This document shows positions 21,833-31,891 of a DNA stretch of 64,000 nt, in pieces (position 1 is the stretch's first letter; each line of letters starts with the position of its first letter). Source of the stretch: Karstenula rhodostoma CBS 690.94. Its lineage: Eukaryota; Ascomycota; Dothideomycetes; Pleosporales; Didymosphaeriaceae. A program made the position numbers and the translations under genes. A model generated the notes under the pieces. That model saw nothing but the letters and a program-made list of their open reading frames with translations. It searched no databases and had not been told where the DNA came from. The stretch lies in contig MU001496.1 in NCBI GenBank assembly GCA_010093485.1, positions 648,685 through 712,684 on the forward strand. Direction: 5' to 3'.

Positions 21833-22810
21833 CTAGAGGCTGGACACTTCAATTTTAAACCGTTCGTTCGCTTCTTTGGAAGTATCAAGTGAGCGCCGAG
21901 CGTCTGCAAACTTTTTCTCGGTCTGTGATTGGCCAGTCTCGAGCTGGGCGATCTTGTCCTCTGACGATTGGAGCTGTGCCTGCATCTCTTGCAAAGCAGT
22001 GTTCTGAGCGGACAAGTTCACCATCTCCCGGATTTGCCCCTCGAGTTTGTTTCGCTGGTTGTCCCATTCCTGCCGCTGCTGATGTGTGCGGAGTCTCTCA
22101 TCTTCGTCCTTGGACTTATCCTTGAGCTTCTCGAGCTGATCTTCAAGGTCACTGTTGTGCTCCAGTATTCTAGATACATGGTCCTTGAGAGTGATCGTCT
22201 CTGCGTCCATGACGGAGAGATCATTTTGCAACATCTTTAGGTTCTTCCGGCTGTCACGACCAATCGTCTCCTTTTGTCCCAGCAGATGGTGGTGTTCCCT
22301 TCGGAGCGATCCATGACTAATGTGAAGATCCTCGTACTTCCTCTTAAGGGTTTCTGTTGCTTAGTTCACTTTAACTAGGTCTCTCGTGCCCTGCCGGTTC
22401 ACTTCCTCAAGTGTGGTGATTTTGTTGTCCATCTAACACAAATCCACCTCAAGTTGTCAATCAGTTTAGAGCTTCCCTACTTCGTGTTAGTGTTGCCGGG
22501 TACATCTTGAGGAGCTTTACGTGTGTTCTGTTTAGCGAGTGACGAGTGCTCCTGACAGGTTTTGAGGAACTTTTCAAGCCGCTGCTTTCTGGCATCGACC
22601 TCGTGTCAGCCGCTGCAGCTCTTCCTCGTCATCACCGCTGCTGCTTGCATCGCCGCTCTCATCGCCACGATCCTCAGACGTATCTGGGTACTGGGACGGG
22701 GATTGGTCCTGCTGGGGTTCGAATGCATTAGGACATTGCGTCGTCGATGCATGGTGATAGAGTTCTGCCGTGTAACGGCGGATGAAGTGGGGTATTTCGC
22801 TTGGATCCAT
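21833..22810 (-). pseudogene. Coiled-coil protein gene, probably broken
   Basis: The minus-strand frame starting at 22810 (MDPSEIPHFIRRYTAELYHH) runs through an acidic stretch (SGDDEEELQRL) and then stops. The sequence continues in another frame as VDARKQRLEKFLKTCQEHSS, so one frameshift is needed near 22600. A normal intron follows (22433-22503, gtaccc donor, ttag acceptor). After MDNKITTLEEVNRQGTRDL an in-frame TAA (22361-22363) interrupts; a 27-nt GT-AG segment (22343-22369) could remove it. The last block (22234-21833) is a long heptad-type coiled coil (ILEHNSDLEDQLEKLKDKS). No catalytic domain is seen. It may be a decaying gene, or an intact one whose 5' splicing I have not resolved. Confidence 0.5.
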
Positions 22811-23204
22811 GGTGTTGTATCGTGTAGGATGGAGGAATCAGGCGCTGGGTCTTACTTCTTCCCTGGCTGGTGGTGCCTGCCTCAAGACGAAGCCGCGGCA
22901 AGAGCAACCCACAACAGCGCGACCAAATAGACGGAACAGAGCATGCACAAAGGAAAACCCTGGTCGTGAACAAAGTACACTGCAGTAAAGCTTTACGACT
23001 ACTGGGGATATATTAAATTTTGTACTTTCCATGCGCCCACCGAACAACATCCCGACAGTGCGCAACAGTCTAGATGGGAATCGCATCGCTGTCAAGTCCG
23101 TTCCTGGCATCATTCACGTAACCCATGCTGACTGTTTGTCTAACCGTTCCCAAATCCTCACATCAGGGATAAAACATGCGCCACAATACCTACTGTACAA
23201 CTCT
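22811..23204. other. Intergenic, 3' flank of acl2
   Basis: No gene seen between the coiled-coil locus and the stop codon of acl2. Confidence 0.5.
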
Positions 23205-25117
23205 TTAAGCAGAGAACTCAGGGATGTCCGTGGTCTTGCCCGGGACGAGGGCAAGAGGCACGATACCCGAGACGTGCATCTCAGGGCCGAACACGTGCAT
23301 GTTGAGACCGAGCTCCTGGCCGACGTTCTTGATGTTCTTGAGACCCTCCTGGTAGTTGGGGCCGGCACGACGGATCCAGATCTGGACGTTGTGCTCGACG
23401 AGGCTGGGTGCAACTTCCCTGAGGGCGCGGATTACACCCTTGAAGGTAGATGCGACGTTGGTGAAGTTGGCAATACCACCACCAATGAAGAGGACCTTGC
23501 CATCCTTGTGCTGGGGAGCACGGAGCATGAGGTCGAGGACAGTGCGTGCGTAGTGGAAGGTCTGGGTCTCCGTGGGAGCACCAGAGTACTCGCCGTAGTT
23601 GGCGAGCTCACCGGCGAAACCAGCGGAGGCAATGGCATCCGCGTAGACGACGGAAGCACCACCACCAGCAACGAGAGTCCACACACGGCCGCTGCCGTTG
23701 AGGATGGTGAGCTTGAGCGACGCACCAGTCTTCGCGTCCATCTCAGCAATGTAGGCCTCCTCCTTGCTCATCTCACGACCGAAAGGAGCAGGGAACTCGA
23801 GAGGAGGGCCGACATCGACGGTAGTCTTGCCATCCTTGGGAGCAGCGGGTATGCCGAGGGCAGTAGCACTGCGGGCGATGGCCCACTTCGCACCGCACTC
23901 GAACTCGGCAGTCTGGTCGATCTTGCCGGCAAGATCCAAGAAGTGGACCTCAGCAGAGGTGGCATCGGCGTTGGGGATGACGACCAAGGGGTTGATCTCG
24001 AGGTATCTACGAAGGGTTAGCGTTGATAGTCGGGAAGTGGAGGGGGATAGGGTGGAACCCACGTGAACTGGCAGTCGACATAGACGGCGTATAACCTGGA
24101 GATGAAGTCGACGAGAACGTTGTGGACGCCCTTGGGGACCTTGCTCAGCAAGGTGCTGGCGATGGTCTCGTTGGACGGGTAGTTCTTGAGGTCGACGGGG
24201 ATGAGAAGCTTCTCAGCCTTCTCATCGACATCGCCAACATCAACACCACCCTCATGGGTGAAGAGGATCCAGTCACCCTAGGTCGGCATGTTAGCGCATG
24301 GATCGGGATATGATTGGTGAAGCGGTGCAGTAGCCGAGCGCCAGACTAGAGCCGCAAGATTGGAGTGAAATGAAACGACAGAAACGGCAGGCGCGCGTGC
24401 CAATTCCGCTACATTTGGACTGTCACATGCTTGAAACGCGGACATTGCGCTGCAGAGTGGAAAAGGCGTGTGCTCGCGGAGTGGGCCAGGATAAGTTTTC
24501 CCTTCGCCCGAGCGGTCGTTTAACAAAACGAAGCCCGCCCGCGCGTCGTGCCCACACGCCTGCACTGCACTGCAGTTGCAAATCCGTTTCTTGCGACACT
24601 TCGACTTTTCGCGTGCGGCTCGACTCCCGACTGCGCTCCGCCATGCGCTCGCTCGCAAGATTGGAATGGCACGTACCTCTCGCACCGAGTTGATGTTGAT
24701 GTAGTACTCCGTGTTCTGCGGGTGAGGAACAAACGGCTCGACCAAGAATTGCCTCAGGACACCGTCGACGGTCTCAACCCGCTGGACCTTGCCGGCCCTC
24801 TCCTCGATCCACGCGCGGGCCTCGGCCCACGTCTTGTTCAGCGCCAACAGACCGCTCTTGCCTCGCCTCTTGATCAACTGATCGGGCTTTGCGACAAACT
24901 TGGCCCCGGAAGCCAGCAGCCACGGGTAGGTGGCCTCGGCCTGGTCCAGCACGCCCTTGACGTCGGCATCGGCAGCAAAGTGCAGCGATGCGAGCTTGGA
25001 GGGCGGGTTGTGTGTGGCAGAAGCAGGGAGCGGCGTGGGCTTGATGACGGGGGCCCGGGTGAGGTGGTAGTTGATGATGGCCTTGCCGTCGGCCTCGAGG
25101 ATGGATTTGGCGGACAT
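23205..25117 (-). CDS. acl2: ATP-citrate synthase subunit 2 (ATP-grasp subunit)
   Basis: Three exons on the minus strand: 25117-24677, 24277-24063, 24006-23205; 485 residues, the usual size. Introns are 399 nt (gtacgt donor) and 56 nt (gtgggt donor). The N-terminal part carries the ATP-grasp and succinyl-CoA-synthetase-beta-like fold ([50 protein letters not shown]). The C-terminal part, with [18 protein letters not shown] and [14 protein letters not shown], is the citrate-binding region. With subunit 1 it converts citrate, CoA and ATP to acetyl-CoA and oxaloacetate in the cytosol, feeding lipid, sterol and polyketide synthesis and histone acetylation. It is divergent from acl1 across a shared promoter, the arrangement known in several ascomycetes. 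The first intron is long for this window. Confidence 0.97.
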
Positions 25118-26260
25118 GATGGTGAAGAGGAGGCAGTGAGCTGTGGGTGCGTGAGTGCTGACTCCTGAGCGGGCGTGGGCGTGCAGTCAAGAGAGGGACA
25201 AGCGGTTTATCGGGGCAGCAGCCTTGTTGGCGTCTAACAAATTTCGCAGAGGCTCGAAGCTCGTAGCCCGACGCCGCCCCGGTAATATCCTCAGTGGGCT
25301 TATCGAAAAGCGCCGGCCCAACTGAAGCGGACAGCTAGGAGCGAGGCACGAACAACACACGGCTGGGGAGGGTGCTGGGACGTACCTTATCGGGTTGAGC
25401 AGCAACAGTGGGGTCCTGACGATAACGAAGCGGCTCTGGAGCAGCAAGGAGGCAGAACAGCGGCAATTGAGGACGTGGGGAACGGCGGTCTGTATGTTTT
25501 TTGCGTGTTGAGCGTCGGCGCCAGGTTGGGGAGGGCCGTGCAGGAATTCGGCGGTGCGGGCCTTTGCCAACCAACCAGGGCCGCGCTAGCAGCAGGGGCC
25601 GCAGAGGCGGGCAGGGGCATCGGAGTTGGCTCAGCGAGGGGCCACGCCTGCGTCTGCGAGCAGAGAGGCAGCTGCCAGAGCACCCAGCGCACCCGGCCGC
25701 CGTACCGTGTCGGGTCTCGCTGCTTCCAGCGTGTGCAGACCTACGGCGCCCGTCCCAGCGTCTTTCCAACAGCCTGCCGAGCGGATGGCTGCGATGGCTG
25801 CGTTGGCTGGTCGGCTCCCCGTTCACCGACTGTCGGCCTGCGGTCTAGCGCGCAGCTCGGCCATACCCCAACAGATCCAGCAGCAGGTGCAGGGACCTCA
25901 ACGCCGACCACGCTGCACCGCCAATTCTTCGGGAAGCAACACCAGTCTTTCTTCTTACCATCCCCCCATCCCGCCTACGCCAGCTTCTGCTTCTTCAGTC
26001 CCGGCGCAACAATCATCAAGGTGAGTCGCCTCCCTAGCCATCCCCTTTGCTCCTGCCCGCCGTGCCTCCCCTCACGTGTGCTCCTGCCCCAGCTGCGCCG
26101 CTATTTTTTTCTGCCCTCTCGTCTCATTCCTCGCCCTGTCAACGAGCCCCCCCGCCGAGCCGTCGTCCGCGTCATCAATTGCACCCTTACTGACCCTCTC
26201 GCCGCACCCCAGGCCTTCTCCTCCGCCGATTGACTGCCCTCTTCAACACCTCTGGCCAAC
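25118..26260. promoter_or_regulatory. Bidirectional acl2/acl1 promoter region
   Basis: 1.14 kb between the two start codons. A CCAAT box lies at 25921-25925. The acl1-proximal 300 bases are strongly pyrimidine-rich. Shared control of the two subunits is inferred from the arrangement. Open frames here are Arg/Pro/Ala/Cys-rich chance frames. Confidence 0.7.
26021..26212 (+). other. Probable 5' UTR intron of acl1
   Basis: GTGAGT donor after CATCAAG, TTACTGAC branch near 26187-26194 and CCCCAG acceptor ending at 26212, 48 bases before the acl1 ATG. 192 nt long and rich in pyrimidines. Confidence 0.6.
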
Positions 26261-28490
26261 ATGCCCTCCGCCGCGCCTGTCAACGGGGCCACCCCCAGCC
26301 AGGCGGCTACCTCGTCGGACAGCCTCTCTGCCAACGATAACATCCGCCGCTTCGCTGCTCCCTCGCGGCCCATGAGCCCGCCCGCCGACCACCTTCTGTT
26401 CCACCCAAAGACACGATGCTTCGTCTAGTAAGCCTCCGAGAAGCACACATCGCAGAAAGGCGGTCAGCAGGGGACATGCGACTAACTGCGCAACAGCGGA
26501 CTGCAGCCCCGTGCCGTGCAGGGCATGCTCGACTTCGACTTCATCTGCAAGCGCAAGACCCCCTCCGTTGCCGGTATCATCTACACCTTCGGTGGCCAGT
26601 TCGTCAGCAAGATGTGCGTATTCCGGAAAGTACTGCTTAGAGTAACTGGCATGCTAATAATGTGCAAAGGTACTGGGGAACCAGCGAGACCCTGCTGCCC
26701 GTCTACCAGGACGTGGCCAAGGCCATGGCCAAGCACAACGACGTTGACACGGTCGTCAACTTCGCCTCGTCGCGATCTGTGTACCAGTCCACCATGGAGT
26801 TGATGGAGTTCCCCCAGATCAAGTCCATCGCCATCATTGCTGAGGGTGTCCCAGAGCGAGTAAGTGGTTGACGTTGGACAGCCCACCGAGCGAAACTGAC
26901 AGCACTAGCGTGCCCGAGAAATCCTCTACGTTGCTCAACAAAAGGGTGTCACCATCATTGGCCCCGCCACCGTTGGCGGTATCAAGCCCGGATCTTTCAA
27001 GATCGGCAACACTGGTGGTATGATGGACAACATTGTTGCCTCTAAGCTGTACCGCCCTGGATCCGTTTCGTACGTGTCCAAGTCCGGTGGTATGTCCAAC
27101 GAGCTCAACAACATCATTGCGAACACCACCGATGGTGTTCTGGAGGGTGTTGCCATTGGTGGTGACAGGTACCCTGGAACCACTTTCATTGACCACGTCC
27201 TCCGTTACCAGGCAGACCCCAACTGCAAGCTCATTGTATTGCTTGGTGAGGTCGGTGGTGTTGAGGAGTACCGTGTAGTCGAGGCTGTGAAGTCTGGCCA
27301 GATTACCAAGCCCATCGTTGCGTGGGCCATTGGTACTGTCGCTGGTCTGCTCAAGACTGAGGTCCAGTTCGGTCACGCTGGTTCGTTCGCCAACTCTCAG
27401 CTCGAGACTGCGGCGACCAAGAACAAGACCATGCGGGAGGGAGGCATTTACGTGCCGGAGACCTTCGAGGATCTCCCCGAGACCCTCGCTCAGGTCTACC
27501 AGAAGCTCGTCAAGGAGGGCACCATTGTGCCCAAGCCTGAACCTGGTGTTCCCAAGATCCCCATTGACTACTCGTGGGCCCAGGAACTTGGCCTCATCCG
27601 AAAGCCCGCCGCCTTCATCTCTACCATCTCCGACGACCGTGGTCAGGAGCTTCTCTACGCCGGTATGCCCATCTCCGATGTTTTCAAGGAGAACATTGGT
27701 ATCGGTGGTGTCATGTCGCTGCTTTGGTTCCGTCGCCGTCTGCCCGACTACGCCAGCCGCTTCTTGGAGATGGTTCTCATGTTGACTGCTGACCACGGTC
27801 CCGCCGTGTCCGGTGCCATGAACACCATCATCACCACCCGGGCTGGCAAGGATCTCATCAGCGCGCTAGTGTCGGGTCTTTTGACCATCGGTTCCCGTTT
27901 CGGTGGTGCCCTTGACGGTGCCGCAGATGAGTTCAGCAAGGCTTTCGACAAGGGTCTTAGCCCCCGTGACTTTGTCGACACCATGAGGAAGGAGAACAAG
28001 CTCAGTAAGTAACTCTGCTGGCTGTGGTAAAGCGGTTTGCTAATCAAGTGCAGTCCCCGGTATTGGTCACAGGATCAAGTCGAGGAACAACCCCGATCTT
28101 CGTGTCGAGCTCGTTAAGGAGTTCGTCAAGAAGAACTTCCCCAGCACCAAGTTGCTCGACTACGCTCTTGCGGTCGAGTCTGTTACTACGTCGAAGAAGG
28201 ATAACCTCATTCTCAACGTTGACGGTTGCATTGCTGTCTGCTTCGTTGACCTGCTGCGCAACTGCGGGGCTTTCTCTTCCGAGGAGGCTGAGGACTACCT
28301 GCGCATGGGTGTCCTCAACGGTCTTTTCGTGCTCGGTCGCAGCATTGGTCTCATTGCTCACTTCCTCGACCAGAAGAGGCTCAGGACTGGTCTGTACAGG
28401 CATCCCTGGGACGACATCACGTACCTCCTCCCCTCCCTGCAGCAGGGCGGTGCGCCGGGAGCCGAGGGTCGTGTTGAGGTTACGTTGTAA
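26261..28490 (+). CDS. acl1: ATP-citrate synthase subunit 1 (CoA-ligase / citrate-synthase-like subunit)
   Basis: Five exons: 26261-26427, 26497-26613, 26670-26859, 26909-28004, 28054-28490; 668 residues, as expected. The CoA-binding, succinyl-CoA-ligase-alpha-like part comes first ([31 protein letters not shown]). The phosphohistidine loop follows ([11 protein letters not shown], His in FGHAG), then the C-terminal citrate-synthase-like region ([26 protein letters not shown]). Subunit 2 supplies the ATP-grasp part; together they equal the single-chain animal enzyme. Cytosolic, with no signal peptide. The start CCAACATGCC is the first ATG after the probable 5' UTR intron. Confidence 0.97.
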
Positions 28491-29570
28491 TTGTGAGGTT
28501 TGGAAAAAGGGAAGGATATATCAATGTGGGTTCAGGCTTTTGGAGGCGCATTTGGCGTGCTTAGGGTTCAAAAACCAAGCCGTCGCTGCCATGAAGGGTG
28601 TAGCAACAGGTGCTCAGCTTGGGACGGAGTTTCAACAGGCCTCGGGGTTGGCTTGGTGCAGCTGTGGTCGCCTCTGCCAACCCGCTGAGCTACGTAGTGT
28701 ATGCCGATTTAATAACTTGCTCAAAATGCAAACATGTCAATGTCATCGAGTGTCAAGGTAGCTATCGTATGCGTGCAGCAGGGTAACTCTTCGACGCCAT
28801 TATCGATGTCGATTAACATGTGCATCGCCATGGCTGCGCAGCCGCACTCGGGTAGGGTCCGGATTTGGGAAATTCCGAAGTCAGCGACGGTACCAGCTAG
28901 CGATAGCGCTTGGATGGTACAAGGCGCTAGCGAGGTATTCTTCCAAGTCGCACCAACTTGAAGCCAGGACGACCCGACGCGAAGGCAGCGGATGCCTCGA
29001 CGGGTAATACATGCCCCACGGATAGCGCGGGACCGGCGCGAGGGGCGGAGCGAGCACGGCGTAGAAAACGGGAACGCCAGGCACGGGCTTGCGACGGAGC
29101 ATGACAGCCGAGCAACACATCACATGCACGTCTTCAAGGCTGGTCAGCGTGAAGGTGCAGCATGCGGCTAGACGGCATTGGGATGGCGTGCTGATAAGAT
29201 ACGCCCAGGATACGGTGAGGCAGCCCTCCACCATCTGTACCTGCAATGGTGTGCTTCCCTCCCTCCAATCCCCAAGCCCGCCTTCACTGCACGCCGACTC
29301 GGTCGACCAATCATCCGCCAGGACGTCCGGGGCTGCAGCTACCCCGCTACACAACGCAAAGGAAGCAGAAGCTCTGGGGAGCTCCAAGGACAAGCTATGC
29401 GATAAGCCAGTGACGACCATGGTTGAGTCGCGTGCCTGGCGCTGGCACACTATGCATACGAGGATTGCATGCGGCCCAGCTGCTGTAGCAATAAGAATGT
29501 GCCAACGTCCGCCCTGGTGCAGTCCAGCCTTGCGCTTCGCTATCCCCCCACGATTGCGCCTCAGCTCGCC
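28491..29570. other. Intergenic, no gene seen
   Basis: 3' flank of acl1 and promoter of the next gene. No RNA gene or repeat recognised. Confidence 0.5.
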
Positions 29571-31407
29571 ATGCTTCTACCCTCCCTTGCGCTCCTGGTG
29601 GCGGCCCGCGCCGTCCAAGGCCAGAGCTCTGGAACCGAGACCAACCATGGCACCGTAGCTTTCATCCGCACAGGCGAGCGCACACCGTGGGTGCGGTCCG
29701 GGACCGAGGCGCTGTCCGCCCTGGGCGCCCAGCAGATGCTCGAGCTGGGGGACAACTTCAGAGGGCGCTACATCGACCAGGAAACGGGTGCGACGCGGCT
29801 GGGTGTCTACCCCATCGAGGGCATGGCGCCGCACCGATTGAATCCCGATCAGCTCTTCATCCAAACCCTCGACAGACCGTATCTGGTCGCTGCAGCGCAG
29901 TCGTTCATGCAAGGTCTGTACCCACAGTATAGTTTGAGCGAGACGAAGAACGGGCTCTACCCGGACGCAGTGTGGATACTGGCGAATCGCTCGGCTGTGG
30001 ATTACCCGCTGGACGGTTACCAGTATGCGAATGTTATGACTGTGGGCGCAAATGATCCGGGAAGCATCTATCTTGATGGGCATGATCAGTGTCCGAGAGC
30101 CTGGTTGGAGAGCGCGAATTATGAAATCACCGACGAGTTTCTCAGCACGCAAGCGGCTGAGAGCGCCTTCTACCAGAGCTTGAGCCCGAGCTGGTTCAAA
30201 CGCGACTTGTCCGATTCAATGCTGTGAGTGCTTGATTCGTTGCCAGTGTAGCAGATATCAAGCTGACAATTGGGCTTGTAGTGACTACAGAAACGCGTAT
30301 GCCATCTACGACTCGTTATCGTACCATTATACGCATGACATCAACACCTTGAAGGATCTATCCAACGGAGACAACACCGGCGTCTTCGAAAAAGTGCGAT
30401 ATCTTGCGAATCAAGACGCATGGTACCGCTACGGCAACGTCAGCTCAGACACCGACTCGACGAACGCGAACCGCGCAATAGCCGGCAAGACGCTCGCTGG
30501 GCTCATTACCAAACGCTTTGAGAGGATAATCAACAACGAAGGCAACACAACGAACGGGATGTCGCAGCCGCTGAATCTCCTTTTCGGCGAATACGACGCT
30601 ATGCTGTCTCTGCTCTCTGTCCTCGAGGCCGACTACTACCAGTCCGGCAGCATCCGGGAAGAAATCCCAGAGTTCGCATCCGCCCTCATCTTCGACCTCT
30701 TCACCAGAGGCAACGACACAGCCGACGTCGACAATCTCCGGGTCCGGTTCTCCTTCCACAACGGCACCCAAGGCTACCAGGACAGTGCGCCTCAAAGCTA
30801 CTCCATCTTCCGCAACGGACCTGATAAAGCCGTCATCACGTGGCGCGAGTTCTCCGCCGGCATGAGCAGAGTCGCAATCCGCCAGTCGCGCGACTGGTGT
30901 GCGCGCTGCAGCTCGCAGAGCGTCTTCTGCCCAACGCTCGACGACACCACGACGTCGTTCACCGCGGCGGAACACCCGCACGCTAAGATATCCCCCGTGG
31001 TCGCAGGCGTCATCGGCGCCATCGTCACCCTCGCCGTCGCCGCCCTGCTCTTCGGCGCTGCCATGCTCCTCGGCGGCATCCGCCTGCACCGCGTCGAGCG
31101 CCGCCGCCAGTCGTCCTCCCTCGGCGGGTTCAAGGGCAGCGCGAAGCTGGCGTCTGATCCCGACCTGGGGCTTGCGAACAAGGGCGTTGCGCCCGCGAGT
31201 AACGACCCCTTTGCCGATCCTAATCCTGATCCTGATCTTGGCTCGGGCGCGACCAGGAGGGTTGTGCATGAGCGGGTGGGCAGCTGGGAGTTGCGGGCGA
31301 AGGAGGGGCGAGCGAGCGGAGGGGAGAGTCCGAGGAGCAGCTTTGAGGCCATCGAGGCGGCCATGGGGAGGCCGGTGCGGGCGGTGCAGCCGCTTGAGAG
31401 GATTTAG
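29571..31407 (+). CDS. Membrane-anchored histidine-acid-phosphatase-like protein, catalytic His residues missing
   Basis: Two exons, 29571-30223 and 30282-31407 (58-nt intron, gtgagt donor, gctgac branch, tag acceptor); 592 residues. Signal peptide MLLPSLALLVAARAVQG, then a histidine acid phosphatase-like ectodomain with several N-x-S/T sites. One transmembrane helix follows at about 455-485 (ISPVVAGVIGAIVTLAVAAL), then a basic stop-transfer stretch (RLHRVERRR) and a cytoplasmic tail of about 100 residues. The active-site signature RHGxRxP reads RTGERTP (residues 33-39), so the nucleophilic His is Thr; the HD proton-donor motif reads YD (about 322-323). Hydrolysis by the usual mechanism is therefore unlikely. 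It could be a receptor-like or structural pseudo-enzyme of the cell surface. The start at 29571 is chosen over an upstream in-frame ATG (29469) because it begins the signal peptide. Confidence 0.83.
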
Positions 31408-31891
31408 ATGAAGGGAGCGGATGGTGCGATGGGTGGAGTCGAGGACCTTCGTTTCTTACCATCTTGATACCCCGGCTTTGCATTGCCATTGCCATTTCCA
31501 TGTTTCTTTTACCTTATATTACCTGCAGGTACACGCTCTTTTGAACCGGACTTGACAAGTGGGTGGATGATGGATATGATATAGCGCTTCCTCGACCGAC
31601 CGCGGTGCACATAGTGGTAGTCTTAAAAAGATACTTCACATCATCATCTATACGCAGCTCGTCCTGTTTGCTATCGAAGAGCCATTCCAGAGTCCAGTCG
31701 ACTTCAGTCCGCCTCGCACGTCCCCTGCCGGTTGAGAGAATGTAGATGGACTTGTCGCAGGGATAGGGGACAAAATGAAGACATTCGTTTTATACTATCG
31801 TGATACCCCGGCTTTGCATCCCCACTCCGTGATACCTAGACTCGCACGCTGTTTATGATTTCCTATCCTATAGGCCTTACTATTGAGCTTG
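31408..31891. other. Spacer with duplicated 3' end of the upstream gene
   Basis: Contains a degenerate second copy of the last codons and 3' flank of the phosphatase-like gene (31732-31819, listed separately). No other gene. Confidence 0.55.
31732..31819 (+). repeat. Degenerate duplicate of gene end (copy 2 of 31394-31483)
   Basis: TTGAGAG(A)AT(G)TAGATG resembles the phosphatase-like gene's stop region (31394-31410), and 69 bases later TGATACCCCGGCTTTGCAT (31801-31819) is identical to 31465-31483, which lies 71 bases after copy 1. The conserved order and spacing indicate an old tandem duplication. Confidence 0.7.

Noticed and set aside
25335..26233. Several overlapping open frames between acl2 and acl1
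   Set aside because: They overlap on both strands, are low in protein character and lie in the shared promoter and leader intron.
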